Assembly (NCBI GenBank): GCA_018825145.1
Contig: JAHJFD010000034.1
Location: 1 to 46,604, forward strand
Direction of reading: 5' to 3'
DNA: 46,604 nt
From: Patescibacteria group bacterium
GTDB taxonomy: Bacteria > Patescibacteriota > Gracilibacteria > UM-FILTER-43-11
The notes under the pieces were generated by a model, which was given only the letters and a program-made list of their open reading frames with translations, was not told the DNA's origin and ran no database searches. Shown here piece after piece: positions 8,685-14,859 of this stretch (position 1 is the first letter of the stretch; the number at the start of each line of letters is the position of its first letter). Both the position numbers and the translations under genes were made by a program.

Positions 8685-9230
8685 ATGGGTAAAGCAGTAT
8701 CAAAATCACTCATTCCAACCGAACGAATTGAAGGTGTTATATGCACAATGAGAAGTCAAAAAGTAATACTAGATGAGGACTTGGCAATACTCTACGAAGT
8801 TGAAACAAAAAGTCTAAATAGAGCATTCTATCGAAACGAAGAACGATTTCCTGAAGATTTTGCCTTTCAAATAACAAAATCAGAATGGAATTCTTTGAAG
8901 TACCAATTTGGTACTTCAAAAAAGGGACGAGGTGGTCGACGAAAACTACCAATTGCATTTACAGAAGAGGGCGTTGCTATGCTGTCGGGCATCTTAAGAA
9001 GCGCTCAAGCAGTCACTGTAAATATCGAGATCATGCGCGCCTTCGTGAGGATGCGCTACATCATGACCTCCCAAAAAGAAATGAGCAAAGAATTAACTGA
9101 AGTAAAATCATTCCTCCTTAAACACTCCAATTCATCAGACCGTGAGTTCAGACGAGTATGGCAGGATATCGAAAAACTCAGCCAACCACCAACTCAAGAA
9201 GAACGTCGAATTGGCTTTCAAATAAACTAA
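8685..9230 (+). CDS. ORF6N-domain DNA-binding protein 1
   Basis: A 181-residue protein. The first ~100 residues match the ORF6N (phage/KilA-N-associated) DNA-binding domain: IPTERIEGVICTMRSQKVILDEDLAILYEVETKSLNRAFYRNEERFPEDFAFQIT, then AFTEEGVAMLSGIL. The C-terminal ~60 residues look helical and coiled-coil-like and end in a WQDIEKLSQPP motif shared with the second copy. Such proteins are common as phage antirepressor or regulator genes but also stand alone on chromosomes. It is divergent from Cys-rich member 4 and convergent with member 5; its stop TAA overlaps the stop codon of member 5 by 4 nt. The coding sequence contains a 27-bp palindrome (8894-8920) matching the one in its leader. It is likely autoregulated; the target is inferred. 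Confidence 0.85.
   Translation: MGKAVSKSLIPTERIEGVICTMRSQKVILDEDLAILYEVETKSLNRAFYRNEERFPEDFAFQITKSEWNSLKYQFGTSKKGRGGRRKLPIAFTEEGVAMLSGILRSAQAVTVNIEIMRAFVRMRYIMTSQKEMSKELTEVKSFLLKHSNSSDREFRRVWQDIEKLSQPPTQEERRIGFQIN
8894..8920 (+). repeat. 27-bp palindrome inside the ORF6N-1 coding sequence
   Basis: Arms TTTGAAGTACCAA and TTGGTACTTCAAA are perfectly complementary around one central T. The palindrome encodes residues LKYQFGTSK, just after the FPEDFAFQIT segment. It has the same length, ends and AATTT centre as the leader palindrome at 8644, differing mainly two bases either side (CA versus AC). Confidence 0.85.
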
Positions 9231-10882
9231 TAAACCTCCTTTAAATAACATTGCTCACAATATACTACCTCGGGCCGCTCCGGTGAATAGGAGGTTTTGA
9301 TAGCCGACTGGCATTTGTCACATTTGCGCTCCCACAGTTGTCTCGGATTTTTAAGAGCCAATCGCTTCAAATATCTTTGATCTGGACAAAGATCAGGAAT
9401 TGGCAGCTCTTGCCTTCTATAAAAGCTTAATTCCTGAGCAGTTATTCTAAAGTTTCTGTCGGATTTCTTGCATACAAGTACCTCACTCACAATAGAATCC
9501 TCTACATCCTCAATATTTTCAGGAACTTTAACCGTCTGAGGCCGGTAATCCCGCTTATCAGGTTCGCGCCACCGGAAGCCTTTTGCAAGACATATCTCTT
9601 TTGCAGACGGAAAAAATTCCTGTGCCAAAGTTTCATTGTAGGCAAACGGCGAAATGAACGGAGGAAAAAAGCGTCCCCATTCCCCCGTTTCTTTCACATG
9701 CCTGATGATCTTAGGCATCAACTCATTGTACTCATCAACAGAATACTGCTTATTCAGAACAACGTATTCATTATGATTCAGACCAACTGAACCAAACACG
9801 TTCTTGCTGTACATGCATTCAAAAGAATAAAGTCCCCACTTAAAATCACAGCAAATGGCCGAAAACAAAGTGTTCCTGTAGTAACCCCCGCCACCGTTAA
9901 AATAACTGAGTTCCGTTTCGCCGGTACGGTTGTGGTCCATACAGTCTTTAGCCACAAAAACGTCACACATATATTTGCAGTCCTCAAGCTTCACGCCCTC
10001 AAAACAATAATGTGAATTTTTTGAATTCTGAAGATAATCACCCGTACAGTTTTCGCTGTTTATAAGCCTGCTTGCCTGATGAGGATGCTTAGCTTTCAGC
10101 TTTTTGACTTCTGTCCGGATATTTTCAGCATGCTTTGGATCATTGAGCTTCTCAATCATCTCGAAGTACTGCTCTTTAGTATACGGCTTATTAAAAATAT
10201 GATATTCCTTGCTCCGAAGGCCGACACAGCCAAAGCAGTTTTTGCAGTTACGCAGATCAAACGAATACGCGCAGTCACTGACATTGTGACAGTCCTGACA
10301 AAATTTCGAGCTATAAGTGTCAGAGCAATCGACGTTCATATAACCAAGCTCAAAATTCGTATTAAAAGAACAGTCGAGTGTATCTTTTCCGTGATAAGAC
10401 CAGTCCATATACATGCAGTCTTCCATATAGCCGGAACCGAAACAAAGGTGACAGCTTTTGGATTCGTTGACGTAATTGTCGTAATCGCAGTTCTCTACGG
10501 CATAATTCACCAGAGCCGCTTTCGGCACCGCCTTCAAAAGTTCAGCGAACTGTTCAAAAAATGGCTTATTAAAGTCAAAATCACGACCATAGTCCAGCGT
10601 ATTCCACTTATCACCCCACCAGCAGTCGTAACAGTAAACAATGAACGGCCCGTCCGGCGCGTAAATAGAGATAACCGATTTATCGCAAAGAGCACACTTT
10701 CGCTGATAAAGCGCCCTCTCATTCCTCCACTGAAGCCGCAAAATCTGCCGGCAGTCCGGACAATTTTCCGGCTCGGGAATCAGAAACCTTTTACCACCAA
10801 AGACCGGACTTACCTTTTGGTAAAACGTCCGATCGGAATCGGTGACTTCAAAGCCTGCGTTGCATTGCTTACAGACTAGCAT
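9227..10882 (-). CDS. Cys-rich zinc-finger-like protein, array member 5
   Basis: A 551-residue paralogue, separated from the coupled quartet by ORF6N-1. Start MLVCKQCNAGFEVTDSD at 10882 is preferred to upstream methionines because it begins the conserved block and has a -10 box 6 nt away. It carries CPDCRQILRLQ, CALCDK, YCYDCWWGDKW, the FFEQF block, a middle of C/D motifs (DCSDTYSSKFCQDC, NCKNCFGCVGL), a second half ending NVFGSVGLNHNEYVVLNKQY, and CDKCQSAIKTSYSPERPEVVYCEQCYLKEVY. The stop is TAG, where coupled members have TGA overlapping the next ATG. The AAAGGAGG in its tail is therefore an orphan ribosome site with no gene following it on this strand. Confidence 0.85.
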   Translation of the reverse strand: MLVCKQCNAGFEVTDSDRTFYQKVSPVFGGKRFLIPEPENCPDCRQILRLQWRNERALYQRKCALCDKSVISIYAPDGPFIVYCYDCWWGDKWNTLDYGRDFDFNKPFFEQFAELLKAVPKAALVNYAVENCDYDNYVNESKSCHLCFGSGYMEDCMYMDWSYHGKDTLDCSFNTNFELGYMNVDCSDTYSSKFCQDCHNVSDCAYSFDLRNCKNCFGCVGLRSKEYHIFNKPYTKEQYFEMIEKLNDPKHAENIRTEVKKLKAKHPHQASRLINSENCTGDYLQNSKNSHYCFEGVKLEDCKYMCDVFVAKDCMDHNRTGETELSYFNGGGGYYRNTLFSAICCDFKWGLYSFECMYSKNVFGSVGLNHNEYVVLNKQYSVDEYNELMPKIIRHVKETGEWGRFFPPFISPFAYNETLAQEFFPSAKEICLAKGFRWREPDKRDYRPQTVKVPENIEDVEDSIVSEVLVCKKSDRNFRITAQELSFYRRQELPIPDLCPDQRYLKRLALKNPRQLWERKCDKCQSAIKTSYSPERPEVVYCEQCYLKEVY

Positions 10883-10888
10883 AATCCA

Positions 10889-10916
10889 ATTATACATCCT
10901 AAAAATCCCTTGATAA
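10889..10916 (-). promoter_or_regulatory. Predicted leaderless promoter of Cys-rich member 5
   Basis: TTATCA (10916-10911), a 16-nt spacer, TATAAT (10894-10889), then 6 nt to the ATG at 10882. The geometry is identical to member 4, including the -35 box overlapping that of the divergent ORF6N gene. Confidence 0.65.
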
Positions 10917-10938
10917 GTGAACATATGTTCACTATAAT
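10910..10938 (+). promoter_or_regulatory. ORF6N-2 promoter with perfect 16-bp palindromic operator
   Basis: TTGATA (10910-10915), a 17-nt spacer and consensus TATAAT (10933-10938). The spacer is one base plus GTGAACATATGTTCAC (10917-10932), a perfect palindrome. A bound protein would cover the promoter and, through the shared -35, the divergent one. Confidence 0.85.
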
Positions 10939-10951
10939 GAAACCTTACAAA

Positions 10952-10978
10952 CCTGAGGTCACAAATTATGATCTCAAA
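10952..10978 (+). promoter_or_regulatory. Palindrome in the ORF6N-2 leader
   Basis: Imperfect palindrome with core TGAGGTCACAA and TATGATCTCA arms around a central AT-rich base group; it aligns base for base with the leader element at 8644-8670. It lies between the promoter and the ATG at 10993. Confidence 0.7.
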
Positions 10979-10992
10979 AAAATAAGCAGTCT

Positions 10993-11535
10993 ATGAGCAA
11001 AACATCATCAAATTCACTTATTCCATCAGAACGAATCGAAGGAATGATATATGTAATAAGAGGTCAAAAAGTCATATTAGATACTGATTTGGCCGATTTG
11101 TATGAAGTAAAAACCAAACGTCTCAATGAACAGGTCAAAAGAAATTCGCAACGCTTTCCGCCTCAATTTATGTTCCAACTGACGGCAGAAGAAAAATCAG
11201 AGGTGGTCGCAAAATGCGACCACCTAAAGAATTTAAAATTTTCAAAGACAAACCCCTATGCTTTTACAGAACACGGGGCGCTAATGGCAGCCAACGTATT
11301 AAAAAGTGAAAAAGCCATTGCCATTAGTATTCAAGTAATTCAAGCCTTTATTCAATTACGACAATTAATCAGCTCACACACGCAACTAACTCAAGAAATC
11401 AATTCACTAAAAACTTTTGTTTTGAAAAATGCGCAAAAAACCACCCAAGAATTCAAAAGAATCTGGCAGGCCATCGAAAAACTCAGCCAGCCACCAGATC
11501 GAGAAGAAAAGAGAATTGGCTTTGATACCAGTTGA
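10993..11535 (+). CDS. ORF6N-domain DNA-binding protein 2
   Basis: A 180-residue paralogue of ORF6N-1. The N-terminal half has IPSERIEGMIYVIRGQKVILDTDLADLYEVKTKRLNEQVKRN, then RFPPQFMFQLT and YAFTEHGALMAANVL. The C-terminal half ends WQAIEKLSQPPDREEKRIGF, almost the same as copy 1. Divergence is strongest just after FQLT, where this copy encodes VVAKCDHLK from a palindrome (11201-11225). It is divergent from Cys-rich member 5 and convergent with member 6, with a further palindrome between its stop and that of member 6. A regulator role is inferred from the domain; whether it controls the Cys-rich genes or only itself is unknown. Confidence 0.85.
   Translation: MSKTSSNSLIPSERIEGMIYVIRGQKVILDTDLADLYEVKTKRLNEQVKRNSQRFPPQFMFQLTAEEKSEVVAKCDHLKNLKFSKTNPYAFTEHGALMAANVLKSEKAIAISIQVIQAFIQLRQLISSHTQLTQEINSLKTFVLKNAQKTTQEFKRIWQAIEKLSQPPDREEKRIGFDTS
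11201..11225 (+). repeat. 25-bp palindrome inside the ORF6N-2 coding sequence
   Basis: Arms AGGTGGTCGCA and TGCGACCACCT (11 bp, perfect) flank three A residues. It sits at the homologous place to the internal palindrome of ORF6N-1. Its inner GGTCGC/GCGACC matches the flanking element at 11538-11564. Confidence 0.85.
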
Positions 11536-11537
11536 TT

Positions 11538-11564
11538 TATGAGGTCACAAATTGCGACCTCAAA
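11538..11564 (+). promoter_or_regulatory. Palindrome between ORF6N-2 and Cys-rich member 6 stops
   Basis: TGAGGTCACAA and TTGCGACCTCA arms (11540-11562) lie between the convergent stops. The sequence nearly repeats the leader element at 10952, so the ORF6N-2 gene is flanked by two copies in the same orientation. There is no U-tract on the ORF6N-2 strand, so it is not a standard terminator for that gene. Confidence 0.7.
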
Positions 11565-13211
11565 CTAATAAACCTCCTTTAAATTGCACTGCTCGCAGTA
11601 TACTATTTCGGGCCTGTCAGGTGAATAAGTTGTCTGTATGGCTCTTTGGCACTTATCGCAGTTCCGATTGTAAAGTTTACGGGGATTCAGCCACGCCAAA
11701 CGGTCCTGATAGCGCTGATCTGGGTGACGACGGGGCAGAGGCAGGTGCTGAGTTCTGTAAAACTTAAGCTCCTGCGAAATAATTTTAAAAGGTCGGTCGG
11801 TGACTTCACATTGAATCGCCCAGTTCAGAACATCGTCAGGAATCGCCGTAACGGCATCGGGCAATCGGGAAGCCGGAATGATTTTTTCCACTTTCGGAAG
11901 TGGTAGCTCCTCGTCCGTCCATTGCCAGCCGCGGGCAAGAGCCTCCTCACGGTTCAGAGGATAAAAGTCCTGTGCAATCGTTTCGTTGTAAGCGAACGGA
12001 GACAAGGATGTCGGAAAAAACTCACCCCACTCCCCAGCCTTCTTCATGCTTTCAACGATCTTCGTCCGGAGAGAAAAATAATCTTCTTTTGAATACTGTT
12101 TATTCAGAATGCAGTACTTTCCCCGCTTGATGCCCACGCATCCATACAGATCATTGGAATAAAATGATTCAACAGAGTAGGAAACGTCCTTTACATCCCA
12201 GCAAAACACATTACAGATTCCGTTGTAGGCGTTGACTGCGCTCATTGAGTTGTACACAAGTTCCGCCTTAGGGGAATAATTGATGTCCGCGCAGTCTCTG
12301 GCCCCCTGCGGAATGTTCCAGCAGTAAGCGCAGTCCTCGAGGCCAAAACTTAAAAAACAGTCGCGCGCGTTCCGGCAGTTGATCAGGTAATCGCCAGTGG
12401 AATTTTCAGTATTCACTTTGTGTAGATCCCTCTGCGGGAATTTAAGCACGTGAGCTTTCAGACGGCTCATCATTTCATTCAGCTTCCCGCGGTCCGAGCG
12501 AAGCTCCGCCATCTGACGATCAAATTCTTCTTTGGTAACTTTTTGATTGAAGACATAGTATTCCTTATTCTTAAGACCAAAACAGCCGATACAGTTTTTG
12601 CATCCATCGCAATCGACGCAAAACGCCAGATTGGAAGAATGGTGACTGTCTTTACAGAAGATCGAATTGTAAAGACTCACGCATTCAACGCATTCATAGC
12701 AGAGCTCGCAGCCGGAACAGGCATAACAGTCTGTGCAGTCGCGCGAGTCGTTCGTCCAGTAGGAATACATAATATTTTGGCCCACCACCCCGGACACGCA
12801 CATGTAGCTGTTCTTGTAGTAAACGGAATAGGGGCAGTACTCACTGTTTTCGCCGTGGGAAACGATCATCGCCATATGCGGCACCGCCTTCATCAGGTCC
12901 TTAAACTGCTCAAAAAAAGGCCGTGAAAAGTCATAATCCCGCGCGTAACTCATGGCATCGAACTGGTCGCACCACCAGACGTCCTGGGCCGCAACTTTGT
13001 AAGGCGAAAACGGAGAATAGAAAGAAATAATGGATTTCCCTGAAAGATCACATTTTCGCTTATAAAGAGCGCGCTCGTTCCGGAACGACAACCGAAACTG
13101 ATTGCGACAAGCCGGACAATAATGGGGTTCCGGCACATCCATTTTTTTATAAAACCGCTGATCGGAATCAGTGGCTTCAAAGCCTGCATTACATGATTTA
13201 CAAATCCTCAT
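11565..13211 (-). CDS. Cys-rich zinc-finger-like protein, array member 6 (most promoter-proximal)
   Basis: A 548-residue paralogue starting MRICKSCNAGFEATDSD. N-terminal C-x2-C and CPACRNQFRL, CDLSGKSIISFYSP, FFEQF block. The central cluster CTDCYACSGCELCYECVECV is the most cysteine-dense of the array, followed by FCVDCDGCKNCIGCFGLKNKEYYVFNQKVTKEEF and a second half ending DLYGCVGIKRGKYCILNKQYSKEDY. It ends CDKCQRAIQTTYSPDRPEIVYCEQC and NLKEVY-TAG, with an orphan AAAGGAGG. It is divergent from the toxin-antitoxin pair at 13304. No signal peptide or membrane helix is seen. The paralogues share the frame LPD...IPDDVLNWAI before the last finger, which may be a separate C-terminal domain. Confidence 0.85.
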   Translation of the reverse strand: MRICKSCNAGFEATDSDQRFYKKMDVPEPHYCPACRNQFRLSFRNERALYKRKCDLSGKSIISFYSPFSPYKVAAQDVWWCDQFDAMSYARDYDFSRPFFEQFKDLMKAVPHMAMIVSHGENSEYCPYSVYYKNSYMCVSGVVGQNIMYSYWTNDSRDCTDCYACSGCELCYECVECVSLYNSIFCKDSHHSSNLAFCVDCDGCKNCIGCFGLKNKEYYVFNQKVTKEEFDRQMAELRSDRGKLNEMMSRLKAHVLKFPQRDLHKVNTENSTGDYLINCRNARDCFLSFGLEDCAYCWNIPQGARDCADINYSPKAELVYNSMSAVNAYNGICNVFCWDVKDVSYSVESFYSNDLYGCVGIKRGKYCILNKQYSKEDYFSLRTKIVESMKKAGEWGEFFPTSLSPFAYNETIAQDFYPLNREEALARGWQWTDEELPLPKVEKIIPASRLPDAVTAIPDDVLNWAIQCEVTDRPFKIISQELKFYRTQHLPLPRRHPDQRYQDRLAWLNPRKLYNRNCDKCQRAIQTTYSPDRPEIVYCEQCNLKEVY

Positions 13212-13217
13212 GGCACG

Positions 13218-13245
13218 ATTATACAACAAAAATATAAATCATTGA
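13218..13245 (-). promoter_or_regulatory. Predicted leaderless promoter of Cys-rich member 6
   Basis: TATAAT (13223-13218) is preceded by TG, with 6 nt to the ATG at 13211, as for members 4 and 5. The -35 region is weak (TCAATG, 13245-13240) and overlaps the strong -35 of the divergent antitoxin promoter. Confidence 0.5.
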
Positions 13246-13270
13246 CTTTTCAAATTAGGTACTATATAAT
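13242..13270 (+). promoter_or_regulatory. Toxin-antitoxin promoter
   Basis: TTGACT (13242-13247), a 17-nt spacer and TATAAT (13265-13270), 33 nt before the antitoxin ATG. Confidence 0.75.
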
Positions 13271-13301
13271 GTACTTGATTAGATACATAATTTTGTACAA
13301 A
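13254..13301 (+). promoter_or_regulatory. Two tandem 24-bp operator-like repeats
   Basis: Two adjoining 24-bp units (13254-13277, 13278-13301) both begin ATTAG(G/A)TAC and contain TGTAC at the same place, 15 of 24 bases matching. They cover the -10 box and leader, the expected place for autorepression by a Phd/YefM antitoxin complex. Confidence 0.55.
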
Positions 13302-13303
13302 TA

Positions 13304-13579
13304 ATGTTACCCAAAATTGTTTCACCATCAGAATTGCGAAAAAATCTCGCCGCTTTTCTGGAGCTGGCCATGCACCAGGTCGTTGTTGTAACTGATAAAG
13401 AGTCAAACAAGGTCATCATTGATGAGAGGGAATATAACCGCCTGAGTGCTCTGGCCGATCAGTTCATGCAGGAAGATCCCGAAGGAGAATATCGGCCTGG
13501 ATTCGTCAAAGAGGTCCTGCACCGTTCAAGGCATGGAGAAATTGATGAAACAGTCAAATCAATAAAGGACCTGTTATGA
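13304..13579 (+). CDS. Phd/YefM-family antitoxin
   Basis: A 91-residue protein with MLPKIVSPSELRKNLAAFLE near the start and VVVVTDKESNKVIIDEREYNRLSAL after it, the usual Phd/YefM N-terminal DNA-binding fold. The C-terminal ~40 residues are charged and would wrap the toxin. Its end overlaps the toxin start by 4 nt (ATGA), the normal type II arrangement. The operator repeats upstream suggest autoregulation. The pair is divergent from Cys-rich member 6. Family assignment is from sequence pattern only. Confidence 0.85.
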   Translation: MLPKIVSPSELRKNLAAFLELAMHQVVVVTDKESNKVIIDEREYNRLSALADQFMQEDPEGEYRPGFVKEVLHRSRHGEIDETVKSIKDLL

Positions 13580-13845
13580 TCGAAGTGGAATACAATAGGG
13601 ATTTTTTGAAGGATTTTAAAAAATTACCAAAAAACATCCGAAAAAAACTGGGCGAATTGGAAGAAATATTCAGAGAGAATCCATTCCATCCCGAATTACA
13701 CAGCAAAGGATTACACGGAAAATTGCGGGATTTCTATTCATTTCGGATCACACGCGATTACCGGGTTGTGTATTTATTTACTGATGAAAACAAAGCGCTC
13801 TTTCTGCTTGTGGGACACCGAAAAGATATTTACAAAAAAATCTAA
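13576..13845 (+). CDS. RelE/ParE-superfamily toxin (probable mRNA interferase)
   Basis: An 89-residue protein with the RelE/YafQ pattern: FLKDFKKLPKNIRKKL, NPFHPELHSKGLHGKLRDFYSFRITRDYRVVYLF and a C-terminal VGHRKDIYKK. The YSFRITRDYRVVY strand and the HRKDIY end hold the conserved basic/aromatic residues that RelE-like toxins use on ribosome-bound mRNA; this role is by family analogy. It is cotranscribed with the antitoxin. Its stop codon TAA overlaps, on the other strand, the TAG stop of a Cys-rich gene remnant, the same CTAATAAACC junction found after ORF6N-1. Confidence 0.85.
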   Translation: MIEVEYNRDFLKDFKKLPKNIRKKLGELEEIFRENPFHPELHSKGLHGKLRDFYSFRITRDYRVVYLFTDENKALFLLVGHRKDIYKKI

Positions 13846-13895
13846 TAAACCTCCTTCGGATAGAACTGTTTGTAAGTCTGCGTATAACAATCAGA
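13842..13895 (-). pseudogene. 3' stump of a seventh Cys-rich array gene
   Basis: Read on the minus strand this gives ...YKQFYPKEVY and TAG, close to the array tail (V)YCEQCYLKEVY, and it keeps the AAGGAGGTTTATTAG ending. Similarity is lost by about 13895, where the partial tRNA copy begins. It shows that the array once extended further upstream. Confidence 0.65.
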
Positions 13896-13896
13896 T

Positions 13897-13941
13897 GGTA
13901 GCCCCGACAGGAACCTGCCTGCCGGCAGGCAGGTCGAACCT
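13897..13941 (-). repeat. Partial copy of tRNA-Arg 3' end, interrupted
   Basis: GGTAGCCCCGACAGGAA (13897-13913) and TCGAACCT (13934-13941) together equal the 25-bp 3' region of the tRNA at 13961-13985. The copy is split by a 20-bp palindrome. A duplicated tRNA 3' end is a classic mark of site-specific integration. Confidence 0.8.
13914..13933. repeat. Perfect 20-bp palindrome CCTGCCTGCCGGCAGGCAGG
   Basis: The sequence equals its own reverse complement and is inserted exactly inside the partial tRNA copy. It is GC-rich against an AT-richer background and REP/MITE-like. I saw no second copy in this window. Confidence 0.85.
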
Positions 13942-13958
13942 ACTTCAAGGGTATTTGG

Positions 13959-14033
13959 TGGTAGCCCCGACAGGAATCGAACCTGTATCTAGACGTTAGG
14001 AGTGTCTTGTTCTATCCGTTGAACTACGGGACC
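13959..14033 (-). tRNA. tRNA-Arg (anticodon CCU)
   Basis: 75 nt including an encoded CCA. On the minus strand the acceptor GGTCCCG pairs with CGGGGCT (two G-U pairs). The anticodon loop is CTCCTAA (anticodon CCT), with one A-C mismatch closing the stem. The T-arm is ACAGG-TTCGATT-CCTGT and the D-arm is GTTC...GAAC. Confidence 0.92.
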
Positions 14034-14055
14034 ATAAAACAAGGCTCATTGTACC

Positions 14056-14784
14056 CTAAGCCAGCTCCCCGAAAAAGACTTTCTCAAGCGTCTTACTGTC
14101 AGATAGCTTTTCCACAGGCCCCTCCATCGCGATTTTTCCTTTGACCAGAATATAACCGCGGTGAGCGATGTGCAGTAGGCTTTTCAGGTTGTGTTCTACA
14201 ATTACAATACTGGTTCCAAAAGCTTTATTCACTTCGGCGATCTTTTCAAAGACATCCTGCACGATCTTCGGCGCTAATCCAATCGACGGCTCATCGAGGA
14301 CCAAAAGCTTGGGATTCATCATCAGGGCACGAGCCAGCGACAAAATCTGCTGCTCTCCCCCGCTCATATTGAAAGCCAGCATTTTAAATTTCTTTTTGAG
14401 TACAGGAAAAAAGTGAACGAGTTCATCAATTCGCTTCTCGATCATCTTTTTGTCATTCCAGAGAAAGGCACCCATCTTAAGATTGTCCCCGATGGTCATG
14501 GACGGGAAGATTCTTTTGCCCTGCCCGACAAAACTCATGCCGGCCCCGACCATTTTGACGGGATTCGGATGAATGACCTTGCCGTCAAATTCAACTTCAC
14601 CGGCTGATTTTTCAAAAAGACCGAAAACCGTTTTTAACAGAACCGTTTTTCCGGCTCCATTAGGCCCCATCAAAATCAAAATCTCGCCCTTTCGGACTTC
14701 AAAATCAACACCGTGCAGCACTTTGGTTGGTCCAAAGTGGACATCCAGATTCCTAACATTTAACAGCGCTTCTTCCATGGGCAT
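14056..14784 (-). CDS. livF: Branched-chain amino acid ABC transporter ATPase LivF
   Basis: 242 residues from MPMEEALL, with AAGAGA just upstream as a likely SD; the frame stays open further upstream through a repeat tract and I reject that extension. Walker A is GPNGAGKT, the signature is LSGGE-like (NMSGGEQQILSLARALMMNP), and LLVLDEPSIGLAP is the Walker B region typical of LivF. It energises uptake of leucine, isoleucine, valine or related substrates with LivG and the LivHM permease at the inner membrane. It is the last gene of the five-gene cluster. Family members sometimes carry urea or amides, so the substrate is inferred. Confidence 0.9.
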   Translation of the reverse strand: MPMEEALLNVRNLDVHFGPTKVLHGVDFEVRKGEILILMGPNGAGKTVLLKTVFGLFEKSAGEVEFDGKVIHPNPVKMVGAGMSFVGQGKRIFPSMTIGDNLKMGAFLWNDKKMIEKRIDELVHFFPVLKKKFKMLAFNMSGGEQQILSLARALMMNPKLLVLDEPSIGLAPKIVQDVFEKIAEVNKAFGTSIVIVEHNLKSLLHIAHRGYILVKGKIAMEGPVEKLSDSKTLEKVFFGELA

Positions 14785-14799
14785 ATCTCTTTTTAGTAT

Positions 14800-14843
14800 C
14801 ATTGATACAGCATTGATGAGGCATTGGTGGAGCATTGATGGGT
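14800..14843 (-). repeat. Four tandem 11-bp repeats between livG and livF
   Basis: Plus-strand units CATTGATACAG, CATTGATGAGG, CATTGGTGGAG and CATTGATGGGT follow each other without gaps. They lie in the short livG-livF spacer, upstream of the chosen livF start. Confidence 0.8.
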
Positions 14844-14859
14844 CAATGATCCAAAAAAA

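Noticed and set aside
8575-8709. N-terminal extension of Cys-rich member 4 to 8709 (FEVTNCDFKF...)
   Set aside because: It runs through the divergent promoter and palindrome region and has no counterpart in the paralogues; the -10 box would be inside the gene.
10079-10879. 266-codon open frame on the plus strand opposite Cys-rich member 5
   Set aside because: It lies wholly antisense to a clear coding sequence with five paralogues, and its translation shows no domain; similar antisense frames occur opposite other array members.
11538-11564. Palindrome after ORF6N-2 as an intrinsic terminator
   Set aside because: No T-run follows on the plus strand and it repeats the leader element, so an operator or cassette boundary is more likely.
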